The position numbers and the translations under genes are program-made. Positions 7,601-13,750 of a stretch of 13,750 bases of DNA are shown here, one piece after another. Below the pieces are notes generated by a model. That model made no database searches, had not been told where the DNA came from, and saw only the letters and a list, made by a program, of their open reading frames with translations. This DNA comes from Methanobacteriota archaeon. GTDB taxonomy: Archaea > Thermoplasmatota > Poseidoniia > Poseidoniales > Poseidoniaceae. Location: NCBI GenBank assembly GCA_002694585.1, contig NZMM01000006.1, positions 15,961-29,710 of the forward strand. Direction: 5' to 3'. Each line of letters opens with the position of its first letter. The stretch's first letter is position 1.

Positions 7601-8497
7601 ACCTCCGCCGAGTTTGTCTTGAATCTGCTTGACGAGCTCGGCGATGGCATCGTCGAGTTGTATCAGGTGCTTCGCGGCTTCAGCGACGTCCGCTTCGAGC
7701 GCGCTGGCTTCCTCGATGTTCCGCCCAATTTCACGTCGCTGATGCTCGATGGCGCCCTGCTGGCCGGCGAGCCGAGCGCGCCAGAGACGAGCGCGCGCGT
7801 TGAGCAAATCTTCGCGGATCTTGAGCGCCTTTTCGGCGTCTTTCTTTTCCTCGACAAGTTCAGCCAGGTGACGTTGTTGCTCTTGCTCGATCATCGCGAT
7901 GCGCTCGAGGTATTCCTCGACCTGCTTGCGTTGACGGTCCGCTTTGCGGATTTCCTCGTCGTAGGACGTAACGCCAGCCACGTCATCGAGAACCTTGCGT
8001 CGCTCGCCAGAACTCATCTTTGAGAGGCTGGTGACGTCACCCTGCAGCACAATGTTGTACCCGTCAGGACGGGCGTTGGCCGCCCCGAGGAGGCGGTGGA
8101 AGGCCTTGAGCGAAGATTCCTCGCCGTTCAGTTGGTATTCCGTCACGACGTTCCCGGCCGGTGTCAGTCGGACGCGCTTGGCCATGGTGATTTCATCCAT
8201 GTCGAGCGGCAAGCGACGAAGGCCCCCCTCCATGGCAGGATTTGCGAACACAAGGGTCACGGCGCACCCTTTGGCAGGGCGGCTGTTCTTCCCCCCGTTG
8301 AAGATCAAATCTTTCGAATTCTGAGCACGCAAAGTTTTGGCTGATTTGGGGCCGAGCACGAACTGAATCGCGTCACCGCTGTTGGATTTCCCCGAGCCGT
8401 TTGGCCCTGTGATCGCTGTGAAGCCGCGCCCAAAGGGGATGCGAACTTCACCCTTGAACGACTTGAAATCGACCATCACGAGTTCCTTGAGGTACAT
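4640..8497 (-). CDS. smc: Chromosome segregation SMC ATPase
   Basis: SMC is the long coiled-coil ATPase that forms the condensin ring with ScpA and ScpB and organises and segregates the chromosome. Numbering from ATG 8497 (1285 residues): Walker A is GPNGSGKS (31-38), and the Q-loop region is YNIVLQGDV (147-155). Alpha-helical coil runs from about 180 to 515. The hinge is about 533-677, with Gly-rich segments including GGVRLIPLDG and GGAMTGG. The second coil runs from about 690 to 1045. The ABC signature is LSGGEQS (1098-1104) and Walker B is PFYYFDEVD (1121-1129). About 98 extra, largely acidic residues follow the head domain. The frame opens at 8536, but 8497 is preferred. It has a GGAGGG site five bases upstream, gives the family-type N-terminus MYLKELVMVDFKSF, and lies downstream of the transcription start predicted from the TATA box at 8551-8556. 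First gene of smc-scpA-scpB. Confidence 0.96.
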   Translation of the reverse strand: MYLKELVMVDFKSFKGEVRIPFGRGFTAITGPNGSGKSNSGDAIQFVLGPKSAKTLRAQNSKDLIFNGGKNSRPAKGCAVTLVFANPAMEGGLRRLPLDMDEITMAKRVRLTPAGNVVTEYQLNGEESSLKAFHRLLGAANARPDGYNIVLQGDVTSLSKMSSGERRKVLDDVAGVTSYDEEIRKADRQRKQVEEYLERIAMIEQEQQRHLAELVEEKKDAEKALKIREDLLNARARLWRARLAGQQGAIEHQRREIGRNIEEASALEADVAEAAKHLIQLDDAIAELVKQIQDKLGGGGEALQQEIQRLNVAIETAADRLSDMASRDQTDGETRTRLEADLDEASAASDHAAADIKQAEEALKAAKDALAAAAKEEATVREALEGSTSDVAELARTVQACEEEIEHARAALANAQSDVDRSATAGELLLEERQKAEEALAGAKMQVAESELQGQEIKAMAEGSDRESLARDLTAAQRKESTLVEEANAVETRLRDVERQLARARAAMESNSGSSGLTGGAAAVLGARDSGELEGIFGTIAELCAPKDEAHSTALSTAIGGGMMSVVVETDEVAAKAIRWLKNNNAGRATFLPLNKINAGRPAGRAVMVARQPGVIGFAHDLLEHDPRIDAAVRFVLRNTLVVDTMATARANMGGVRLIPLDGSVAEAGGAMTGGSPRRSRISFGGKIQGASEVERLSKEVERLRMMSEGVSAKVREAREAQAEVRRRLGDLANNDAAAKLASWRSAHAAAKSVLAKEEGNLAGLVKRLDAFEQEGRRHLALRAQAQQRLTEAVEAKDEASQHLQDASPTHLKERLHAAELAKTTAEADLQSNEATIRSGKERHTLLFGNVEDLTGRLDALASDAATRATERATLERAMAENREVLTAKEEERRSHLEEHQGLEDERIRLVDERSALRAASEQKASDARSRRQHAEELRRLLSTSETHLVEIRASMVEEGVPETVEDEAPLPTVADGERTVRRLERRIEDIGSVNWRAIEQHAACEERLASLSADHGVLKGRRQDLLDLAEQLDQQRTVRLTQVLSKVNENFKRVYKTLSKGGEGELFLENPEQPFSGGLDMWARPRGKSSRCRLQGLSGGEQSMAALALIFAIQDYDPSPFYYFDEVDQNLDSDNARLIAEMCRARSERAQFIMVTLRKVSLSLADHHIGVTHGGDGCSRRIMDFNRQRALELGEAAEEAAAADAAKNADRAGEAVAFQNAMPEVPESLGTPKSLEGLMARADEMAEEESETREHLEAVREAADSASAEAEQDETVLVEVPDEE

Positions 8498-8502
8498 CCC
8501 AT

Positions 8503-8508
8503 CCCTCC
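8503..8508 (-). promoter_or_regulatory. Shine-Dalgarno site fixing the smc start
   Basis: The minus strand reads GGAGGG and ends five bases before ATG 8497. No comparable site precedes the upstream in-frame ATG at 8536. Confidence 0.6.
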
Positions 8509-8550
8509 GGTCCAAGCTGGACCTCAGGCGCGTCATCGCGAACGAGGGAA

Positions 8551-8556
8551 CTTAAA
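8551..8556 (-). promoter_or_regulatory. TATA box of the smc-scpA-scpB operon
   Basis: The minus strand reads TTTAAG, preceded by the purine-rich GGAGTG, which could serve as a BRE. With the usual 26-27 bp distance, transcription would start near 8527. This gives a leader of about 30 bases that contains the GGAGGG site. It would also place ATG 8536 upstream of the transcript start. The element sits in the 116-bp gap between smc and the upstream membrane-protein gene. Confidence 0.5.
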
Positions 8557-8613
8557 CACTCCTCGAATGATGTACGTCGAGGCCATCGTTCAGGAATGGC
8601 GTGCGTTTCGCCG

Positions 8614-9351
8614 TCACAAGGTCCCGAGCGCATCGCAACGCTCACACCCTGACCCTTTGCAGTACGGGCAGGTCGCCCGAACCAGTGGGCTCGAACGGGT
8701 CCGCATGGGTCGCGTCGGGCCTCGAGCGAGGCGAGAGTGACCCTGACTGGAGCTGCTCCTGTGCGTTTGGATGAACGCGTTCCGGTTTTCGTTCACCTTG
8801 GCCCGACGGGATTGCTGAACTTCGGCGAACTCAGATTCTCTATATTTCGGGCCACGCATCAACATCATGCCGATGAAAGCAACCAAGATTTGGAGGAACC
8901 AAGCCTGGTTGATGAAGGGCACCACCTCGACCAAACCTTCCGAGGATGCCGCCCCGGGGAGGAGGGCCAAGCGATCGAGCACCGCGAGAGAGAAGAGCAT
9001 GGCACCAGCGATGAACATCAACCGACGGATGCGCTTGGCCATGGTTGGGGAACGCGGCATGCGGGCCACGCCGGCCAGCAACAAGATGCCCCCTTCCGCG
9101 ATGAGCATGAGATCGGCTCCCGTCCACGTGCCGAGTTCCCCGAAACAGTGGCTTTGGCCGAAGGTTTCGAGATGAAGGGCAATGTTGCTGACGCTGCATC
9201 CGGGGTCAGACATCCGAATGATGTCGAGTTTCGCGGTTGGCGCACCGCTGACGAGCATGGGTGCAATGCTGCCCCGCTCGACGTTCACCCACGCACCGGC
9301 CGCGACGCCGAGACCAAGCAGTGTGCCAATCCGGCGACGCCACTTGCCCAT
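8614..9351 (-). CDS. Four-helix membrane protein with C-terminal C-x2-C-x4-C-x2-C zinc-ribbon-like motif
   Basis: I do not recognise the family. The 245-residue protein has predicted membrane segments at about 9-25, 79-96, 107-131 and 149-166. The loop after the first segment holds Cys52 and Cys69, which could form a disulfide outside the cell if the N-terminus is inside. After the fourth segment comes a basic, Ser/Arg-rich linker (about 168-225). The protein ends with CPYCKGSGCERC (Cys228, 231, 236, 239), resembling half of a DnaJ-type zinc-binding repeat. With four helices and basic N- and C-terminal flanks, both ends are probably cytoplasmic. ATG 9351 is the likely start; a weak TATA-like TATTGA lies about 25 bp upstream (9373-9378), consistent with a leaderless message. 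It lies upstream of smc on the same strand but smc seems to have its own promoter. The start is 79 bp from the divergent nadB. Confidence 0.7.
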   Translation of the reverse strand: MGKWRRRIGTLLGLGVAAGAWVNVERGSIAPMLVSGAPTAKLDIIRMSDPGCSVSNIALHLETFGQSHCFGELGTWTGADLMLIAEGGILLLAGVARMPRSPTMAKRIRRLMFIAGAMLFSLAVLDRLALLPGAASSEGLVEVVPFINQAWFLQILVAFIGMMLMRGPKYRESEFAEVQQSRRAKVNENRNAFIQTHRSSSSQGHSRLARGPTRPMRTRSSPLVRATCPYCKGSGCERCDALGTL

Positions 9352-9372
9352 GCCGGGATGTCAGGGGCCGCA

Positions 9373-9378
9373 TCAATA
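9373..9378 (-). promoter_or_regulatory. Weak TATA-like element upstream of the four-helix membrane protein gene
   Basis: The minus strand reads TATTGA about 25 bp before ATG 9351. It is the only AT-rich spot in the 79-bp divergent gap shared with nadB. It departs from a good TATA box, so this is tentative. No separate promoter for nadB is evident in the gap. Confidence 0.3.
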
Positions 9379-9419
9379 GCCCTGTCGGCCTCGCCGATGC
9401 GGTCAAAGGGGAAGGCCCT

Positions 9420-9425
9420 GAGGTG
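9420..9425 (+). promoter_or_regulatory. Shine-Dalgarno site of nadB
   Basis: GAGGTG lies five bases before the GTG start at 9431. This is the same motif and spacing as for scpA and scpB. It supports the unusual GTG start, which also gives the family-like N-terminus. Confidence 0.65.
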
Positions 9426-9430
9426 AACCC

Positions 9431-11050
9431 GTGCCCGAAGCACCGCCGGTGGCTGTGGTCGGCAGCGGCATCGCTGGCCTGTTTTGTGCCCTACGGCTGG
9501 CAGAAGGCGGTCGAACGGTCCAGATCTTCACCAAACGAAAGACGCAGGACTCGTCGACCAATTGGGCTCAAGGCGGGATTGCAGCCATCCTCGACAAAAC
9601 GGCGGAGGAAGCCATCGAGGCCCACGTGCAAGACACCCTTGCGGCTGGAGCAGGAACCTGTGACGAAACGGTGGTTCGAGCGGTCGTGAACGAGGCAGGT
9701 GACCGAATCCGTGACCTCCTCGAACTTGGCGTGAATTTTCAGCGTGACGAAGACGGAACGCTGCATCGCGTGCGCGAGGGAGGACACAGCAGCAGCCGCA
9801 TCTTGCACGCAAAGGACGCGACGGGCCGTGAGATTGAGCGCTCCTTGATCGACGCCATCAGTCATCACGCGGGCATCACCGTGCACAGCGACACGATCGT
9901 GGTGGACCTCATCCGTCGTGACCACGGCAATCCGGCAGCTGGCGTCGATGGCCTTTGGGTTCAGCACGAAGATGACGTCGAAGTGCACACCGTGCCTGCT
10001 TCAGCCGTTGTGTTGGCCACTGGTGGAGCGGGCCAACTCTGGGCCCCGACCACGAATCCCCCGGTATCAACCGGCGATGGACTGGCCATGGCCGCTCGCT
10101 TCGGCGCCCACGTCAAAGACATGGCCTTCGTGCAATTCCACCCCACGTCCATCGAGCATCCATCCAGGACCTTCCTGATCACCGAAGCCCTCCGAGGGGA
10201 GGGCGCCGTGTTGTTGGATGATGAGGGATTGGCCTCGTGGCGCGCTTCGGGTGCCGATGATCCGGCGCCGTACTCCTTCACGCTCAGCGCTTCGCCGAAG
10301 GGTTCGATGGGAACGCGCGACGTCGTGGCGCGGGCCATTGATGCAAACCTCAAGCGGTCCGGTCGAGACGCGGTGTGGCTGGTCACGGAACACCTTGATG
10401 CTGAGCGATTGACCGACCGTTTCCCAACCATCCAACGCATGCTGTCTGACCTTGATCTTCGCCTTGGCGTGGACCCCATCCCGGTACGCCCAGCCGCGCA
10501 TTACACCGTCGGCGGCATCGCGGTTGACGCGCATGGACAAGCGCTTGACGACGCCAAGCGCCCCTTGCCTGGCCTGTATGCCATCGGCGAGGTGGCCTGC
10601 ACGGGCATGCATGGGGCCAATCGCTTGGCGTCGAACAGTTTGCTGGAGGCGGTCGTCTACGCGCAACGCACGGCCACGCACCTGCTGGACACCGAACCAC
10701 GCGCGACGTCAGCCGAATTGCCGGCGTGGCGCGCAGACGGTTTGCTTCCCGTCGAGGAACATGGTGCACTTGCCCACGATTTGACCAGCCTGCGTGAAAC
10801 CATGGGGCGTGAAGTGGGCATCATGCGGAGGAATGCCCGCCTTGCCCGTGCGCAGCGTCGTCTCGATCTTCTGGCCGCCGAGGTGGACGACACGTGGCGG
10901 CGATGCCGTCCGACCAAAGATTTGGTTGAATTGCGCAACATGGTGCAGGTCGCCATGCTGGTGGTGGCGGATGCCTCAAATCAACGTGAAAACCGCGGCC
11001 TCCACTACAACGCGGACCTTAACGGCGCAGCGCGTGAATCAACGCCGTGA
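9431..11050 (+). CDS. nadB: L-aspartate oxidase (NadB)
   Basis: NadB is an FAD enzyme that oxidises L-aspartate to iminoaspartate. Quinolinate synthase then uses this for de novo NAD synthesis. The FAD-binding GSGIAGL is at residues 11-17, and STNWAQGGIAA (42-52) is the family's SxxxAQGGIAA. REGGHSSSRILHAKDATGRE (115-134) is the NadB-type substrate region. Residues matching the E. coli active site by eye are Glu116 (Glu121), His237 (His244), Arg296 (Arg290), His357 (His351) and Arg398 (Arg386). The C-terminal helical domain ends with LRNMVQVA and ENRGLHYN. The length of 539 is normal. Conserved Glu116 and the EGGHS context favour NadB over succinate dehydrogenase or fumarate reductase flavoproteins. 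No nadA or nadC is visible next to it, which is unusual because the three often cluster. The last 32 bp overlap the convergent panE-like gene. Confidence 0.93.
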   Translation: MPEAPPVAVVGSGIAGLFCALRLAEGGRTVQIFTKRKTQDSSTNWAQGGIAAILDKTAEEAIEAHVQDTLAAGAGTCDETVVRAVVNEAGDRIRDLLELGVNFQRDEDGTLHRVREGGHSSSRILHAKDATGREIERSLIDAISHHAGITVHSDTIVVDLIRRDHGNPAAGVDGLWVQHEDDVEVHTVPASAVVLATGGAGQLWAPTTNPPVSTGDGLAMAARFGAHVKDMAFVQFHPTSIEHPSRTFLITEALRGEGAVLLDDEGLASWRASGADDPAPYSFTLSASPKGSMGTRDVVARAIDANLKRSGRDAVWLVTEHLDAERLTDRFPTIQRMLSDLDLRLGVDPIPVRPAAHYTVGGIAVDAHGQALDDAKRPLPGLYAIGEVACTGMHGANRLASNSLLEAVVYAQRTATHLLDTEPRATSAELPAWRADGLLPVEEHGALAHDLTSLRETMGREVGIMRRNARLARAQRRLDLLAAEVDDTWRRCRPTKDLVELRNMVQVAMLVVADASNQRENRGLHYNADLNGAARESTP

Positions 11051-11942
11051 CCTGAGCGTTTTGCGTGGCCATCAGTCCGTGCTGTTCGGCCAAATTCACG
11101 ATGTGGCCGTTCAAGGCGTCGATCTCCGTTGCCCGCCCGACCCTAACGTCTTCGAGCATCGAACACCGGTTCTCAGCGGTCGCGTCCAGCACATCCACCA
11201 AGGTGGTCACCAGCTCGTCCATGCTCGGCAGGTCCACGCCGTGGCGACGCCCCACCTGTTCAGCTTCCATCAACAACCCGACGGCAGCATCGAACAAGGG
11301 CGTCTGAAGCATCTCACCGTTTCTGACCCCGGCCAGGGCACACAGGGGATTGATGGCGATGTTGAGTAGGGCCTTGATCCAGATTTGTCGGCGAGCATCG
11401 TCCACGATACGCGCCGATAATCCCGAGGCGGCGAGGCTGTAGGCCAGCGTTTCAACCGCCTCAGGGGGCGCACCGCCTGGCCATGCGCCGAGAGCCACCT
11501 CGCCCCGGCCGGTCCACGTCGAGGTGCTGCCATCGGCTCGCATGGCCCCGTGCGTTGAGCTGGCGGCAACGACGTGACCAGGCACAGCACGAGCAAGCCG
11601 CTCCACGACGCCGAGCCCGTTTCCAAGGTAGGCCACCACCCCCTCGGGCGCAAGAAGGCCCGGGAGCATGGCGGACACCTCCTCCACCTGATGCGCCTTG
11701 ACGCACAGCAACACGGCGTCCATCGTTAGCGTGGGTGGAGTTGCGCCCGGAGCATCGAGGAGATGCACCCGCTCAGCGGGCAGGGCAACCTCGAGGTCGG
11801 CATGACCGGTGACGCGAAGACCTGAGGTCAGCGCATGAGCACCACGCGCACCACGGGCCAAGACGTGGACCTCGTTGTGTTGCGCGAGAAGGGTGGCGAA
11901 CAGCCCGCCGGTGGCTCCAAGGCCGAGTACGCCGATGTGCAC
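11019..11942 (-). CDS. panE: 2-dehydropantoate 2-reductase (ketopantoate reductase)
   Basis: This enzyme reduces ketopantoate to pantoate with NAD(P)H in the pantothenate/CoA pathway. The Rossmann motif GLGATGG (7-13) matches GxGxxG. CVKAHQ matches the family CVKAxQ, and the NGLG segment corresponds to the QNG loop. IKALLNIAINPLCAL holds the catalytic Lys and the conserved Asn-Pro. SMLEDVRVGRATEIDALNG matches the S-M-x-(Q/E)-D-x3-(G/K)-R-x-T-E-I-(D/E) signature with the active-site Glu. At 307 residues it is full length. The start is GTG at 11942, two bases after the stop of the upstream membrane-protein gene. A GGAGG site (11950-11954) lies within the end of that gene, so translation is probably coupled. 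The archaeal pathway downstream would use pantoate kinase and phosphopantothenate synthetase, neither seen here. Other NADPH-dependent ApbA-family reductases are a minor alternative. Confidence 0.85.
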   Translation of the reverse strand: MHIGVLGLGATGGLFATLLAQHNEVHVLARGARGAHALTSGLRVTGHADLEVALPAERVHLLDAPGATPPTLTMDAVLLCVKAHQVEEVSAMLPGLLAPEGVVAYLGNGLGVVERLARAVPGHVVAASSTHGAMRADGSTSTWTGRGEVALGAWPGGAPPEAVETLAYSLAASGLSARIVDDARRQIWIKALLNIAINPLCALAGVRNGEMLQTPLFDAAVGLLMEAEQVGRRHGVDLPSMDELVTTLVDVLDATAENRCSMLEDVRVGRATEIDALNGHIVNLAEQHGLMATQNAQVTALIHALRR

Positions 11943-11944
11943 CC

Positions 11945-13750
11945 TCAGGCCTCCAAGGAGGACAAACGGAGAAGCACGCGCCCATCAAGATGATCGAACT
12001 CAAAACTCGAGGTCCCAGAAGCCGGTGGCGTCAACTTCAGGACCGTGGTGCCGTTTGCAAGGGTCGAAGGGGCAACCACATCCCAGCCTGGACCATCACC
12101 CGCAAGCACCACGTTGAGGGCCAGTTCTGCGTCAGCCTCAACCTGAATTTCAAGCGACCCAGTGGCGCTGAGGGCAAGGCCGGCGAGCATGCCACCGTCA
12201 TGGTAAACGCCACCCACACCGATCCAGCGGCGCTCAAGCTCCGAAGAGGTCAGGCGAACATCGGGGCCGCGCTCGAGCCGATAGGTCACCGGGGATGCAT
12301 CGCCCAGTGGGCAGTGAAGCAGATCGCCTTCTGCTGGAGCACGCAACACCAGCGTCTCATCTTCGCCGACGGTCGGCATCGCTCCGGACCCTCGGACCCC
12401 CAAATCCCAGACCCAACCTTGCTCGCCGCGTGGTGGTGTCGCTTCTGGGGAGAGGTCAGCACATGAGTCACGGTCGAGATGCAGGCTGCCTCCGTTTTCA
12501 AAACCGGCCCCCCAGCTGCCATGAGTCACGTTCCATCCGTCCTCGTCGAAGGCCAAACGCGCGATCACGTCGGCGGGCGTCAACGCGAAGGTGGTGGCAT
12601 CGATGCTGAGATGTTCTGGAGGTGTGTGCTTCAACAGCATGGGGTCCGCGCTACGGAGGCAATGTGTGGAGGGAGTGGTGGTGTTCATCGTTTGCGTACC
12701 GCTTTCGGTCCACCACACTGTGGCCTCGTTGTGGACGTACCCCGGGAGGCTAAGGTTTGCGTGGGCGCCCTCCGCCGCCATCAAATCAACACAAACGAGC
12801 AGGCCGGCCTCATCCGAGGTCAGGTTCCATTGCGGGGTGATGGGGTAGACTGGGAGGGACGGTTGGAGCGGAGCTTCCCAGAGGATGCTCCCGCCGGAAA
12901 CGCTGAGGAGATCGCTGGTCGGCGCTCCCTCTCCGCCCCATGAAGCGTTGAGCTTGATGGACGTGCTTCGTCCGGCCTTGACCTCAACCTCGCAGCGTTC
13001 CACCTCATTCACCGTACACCCGTCCCATACGGATGACCATCCGGGTCCAATGGCGAGGTCAAGCCTGACGTGCTGATCGAGCAGCGAAGGGTTGAGGACG
13101 CTCATGTTGATGGAAGCCGTCCACACGCCTTCGACGTCCACCACCTCGACGACCTCAGGTGCGTCGAGGGTCATGTCCGCGTCCCAGTCGTTGTGCGCGA
13201 TGAGTGGCGTCTCAGAGGGAAGCGCGACAAGGAGCAAAAGCACCCACACCAAGCCCATGGCGAAGTGCTGCTGCTCGGGAACTGGCTTGGTGTCGTCGAG
13301 CACCATCGGCCACCTGCGGTCAGAACCCATGAGCAGGGTCAACGTCAGGATGACCGGGAGCACGAGGGACCACACCGAGAAGCGCGTGAACACCGAAAAG
13401 AGGACAGCGCCGAGGGCGAAGGCGAACAGGAGGAGCATCTGAGTCTGCGTCGTCCGGACCTCGCTCATGCCGAGCCGCGCAACGTGAAGCCGCCCGCCGG
13501 GGAAGGTGGGCACGTGCAGCAGGGAGATCCATGCGAGGAAGGTCAAGGTGGCACCGGCCCAAACCAGGGGGCTTGCCCATGCTGCACGCGTGGCCAAATC
13601 CGTGCGGAGCAAGCCGTCGAGCAAGCCGAGGAACCAGCCTGGATCATGGCTGATGGGGAGGGCCGAGACGCTGCTCGCAGCGGGGGTCATGACCCAGCCT
13701 ACCATCCACAGGCACAAGCCGCCAAGGATGAGGACGGCAGGGGCACTCAG
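11945..13750 (-). CDS. Membrane-anchored protein with large sequon-rich C-terminal domain (N-terminus outside window)
   Basis: I do not recognise the family. The frame stays open through the right edge, and translation upstream of a possible TTG at 13717 reads straight into a hydrophobic helix. The true start is therefore outside and 601 residues are visible. Membrane segments lie at visible residues about 3-22, 59-78, 105-121, 124-142 and 162-177. A soluble domain of about 420 residues then runs to the C-terminus, rich in short Val, Thr, Ser, Gly and Trp runs that suggest beta structure. It carries seven N-x-S/T sequons (NMS, NAS, NLT, NLS, NTT, NVT, NGT) and six cysteines. This fits an extracellular, N-glycosylated domain, since archaea glycosylate such sites outside the membrane. 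It precedes panE by 2 bp on the same strand and is probably cotranscribed, though no functional link to CoA synthesis is evident. Confidence 0.75.
   Translation of the reverse strand: MSAPAVLILGGLCLWMVGWVMTPAASSVSALPISHDPGWFLGLLDGLLRTDLATRAAWASPLVWAGATLTFLAWISLLHVPTFPGGRLHVARLGMSEVRTTQTQMLLLFAFALGAVLFSVFTRFSVWSLVLPVILTLTLLMGSDRRWPMVLDDTKPVPEQQHFAMGLVWVLLLLVALPSETPLIAHNDWDADMTLDAPEVVEVVDVEGVWTASINMSVLNPSLLDQHVRLDLAIGPGWSSVWDGCTVNEVERCEVEVKAGRSTSIKLNASWGGEGAPTSDLLSVSGGSILWEAPLQPSLPVYPITPQWNLTSDEAGLLVCVDLMAAEGAHANLSLPGYVHNEATVWWTESGTQTMNTTTPSTHCLRSADPMLLKHTPPEHLSIDATTFALTPADVIARLAFDEDGWNVTHGSWGAGFENGGSLHLDRDSCADLSPEATPPRGEQGWVWDLGVRGSGAMPTVGEDETLVLRAPAEGDLLHCPLGDASPVTYRLERGPDVRLTSSELERRWIGVGGVYHDGGMLAGLALSATGSLEIQVEADAELALNVVLAGDGPGWDVVAPSTLANGTTVLKLTPPASGTSSFEFDHLDGRVLLRLSSLEA
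11950..11954 (-). promoter_or_regulatory. Shine-Dalgarno site of panE inside the upstream gene
   Basis: The minus strand reads GGAGG seven bases before the GTG at 11942, within the last codons of the upstream membrane-protein gene. This supports the GTG start and operon structure. Confidence 0.5.

Noticed and set aside
8498..8536. smc starting at ATG 8536 with 13 extra residues
   Set aside because: There is no ribosome-binding site before it, it lies upstream of the predicted transcription start, and the extra residues precede the family-type N-terminus.
11945..13717. Complete gene starting at TTG 13717 for the large membrane protein
   Set aside because: The frame continues upstream through a hydrophobic helix to the window edge, so the TTG is internal and the gene is cut by the edge.

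Overview
The window looks like a GC-rich (about 60% by eye) archaeal chromosome segment, probably from the Thermoplasmata/Marine Group II (Poseidoniales) part of the Euryarchaeota. This placement is inferred, since there is no rRNA gene. The reasons are an archaeal-style SMC with an scpA-scpB operon, a class II HMG-CoA reductase in an isoprenoid-making context, a TATA box 26 bp upstream of a start codon (leaderless style), and Shine-Dalgarno sites of the GAGGTGA type that match the archaeal 16S 3' end.

Layout. Positions 1-1391 (minus, running off the left edge) encode an AAA/Orc1-Cdc6-like ATPase with altered Walker motifs and a long disordered linker. Positions 1392-1597 are a divergent intergenic region carrying eight TAAC-core motifs, most of them about one helical turn apart. 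Positions 1598-2899 (plus) encode class II HMG-CoA reductase. The smc-scpA-scpB operon (minus) runs 8497 to 2900 and encodes the whole SMC-kleisin condensin. Its last stop codon abuts the HMG-CoA reductase stop with no gap. Positions 8614-9351 (minus) encode a four-helix membrane protein ending in a C-x2-C-x4-C-x2-C motif. Positions 9431-11050 (plus) encode L-aspartate oxidase (NadB). It overlaps tail to tail with a ketopantoate reductase (PanE-like, minus, 11019-11942). Directly upstream of panE and probably cotranscribed is a large membrane protein with a glycosylation-sequon-rich C-terminal domain (minus, 11945 to beyond the right edge).

Function. The window mixes chromosome organisation (SMC-ScpA-ScpB) with cofactor and lipid metabolism: NAD precursor synthesis, the pantoate branch of CoA synthesis, and mevalonate formation from HMG-CoA. 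Coding density is very high. No gap exceeds 210 bp. No tRNA, rRNA, CRISPR array, insertion sequence or prophage signature was seen. The most notable unexplained signals are the phased TAAC array, the degenerate ATPase beside it, the acidic tail on SMC, and the two unidentified membrane proteins.
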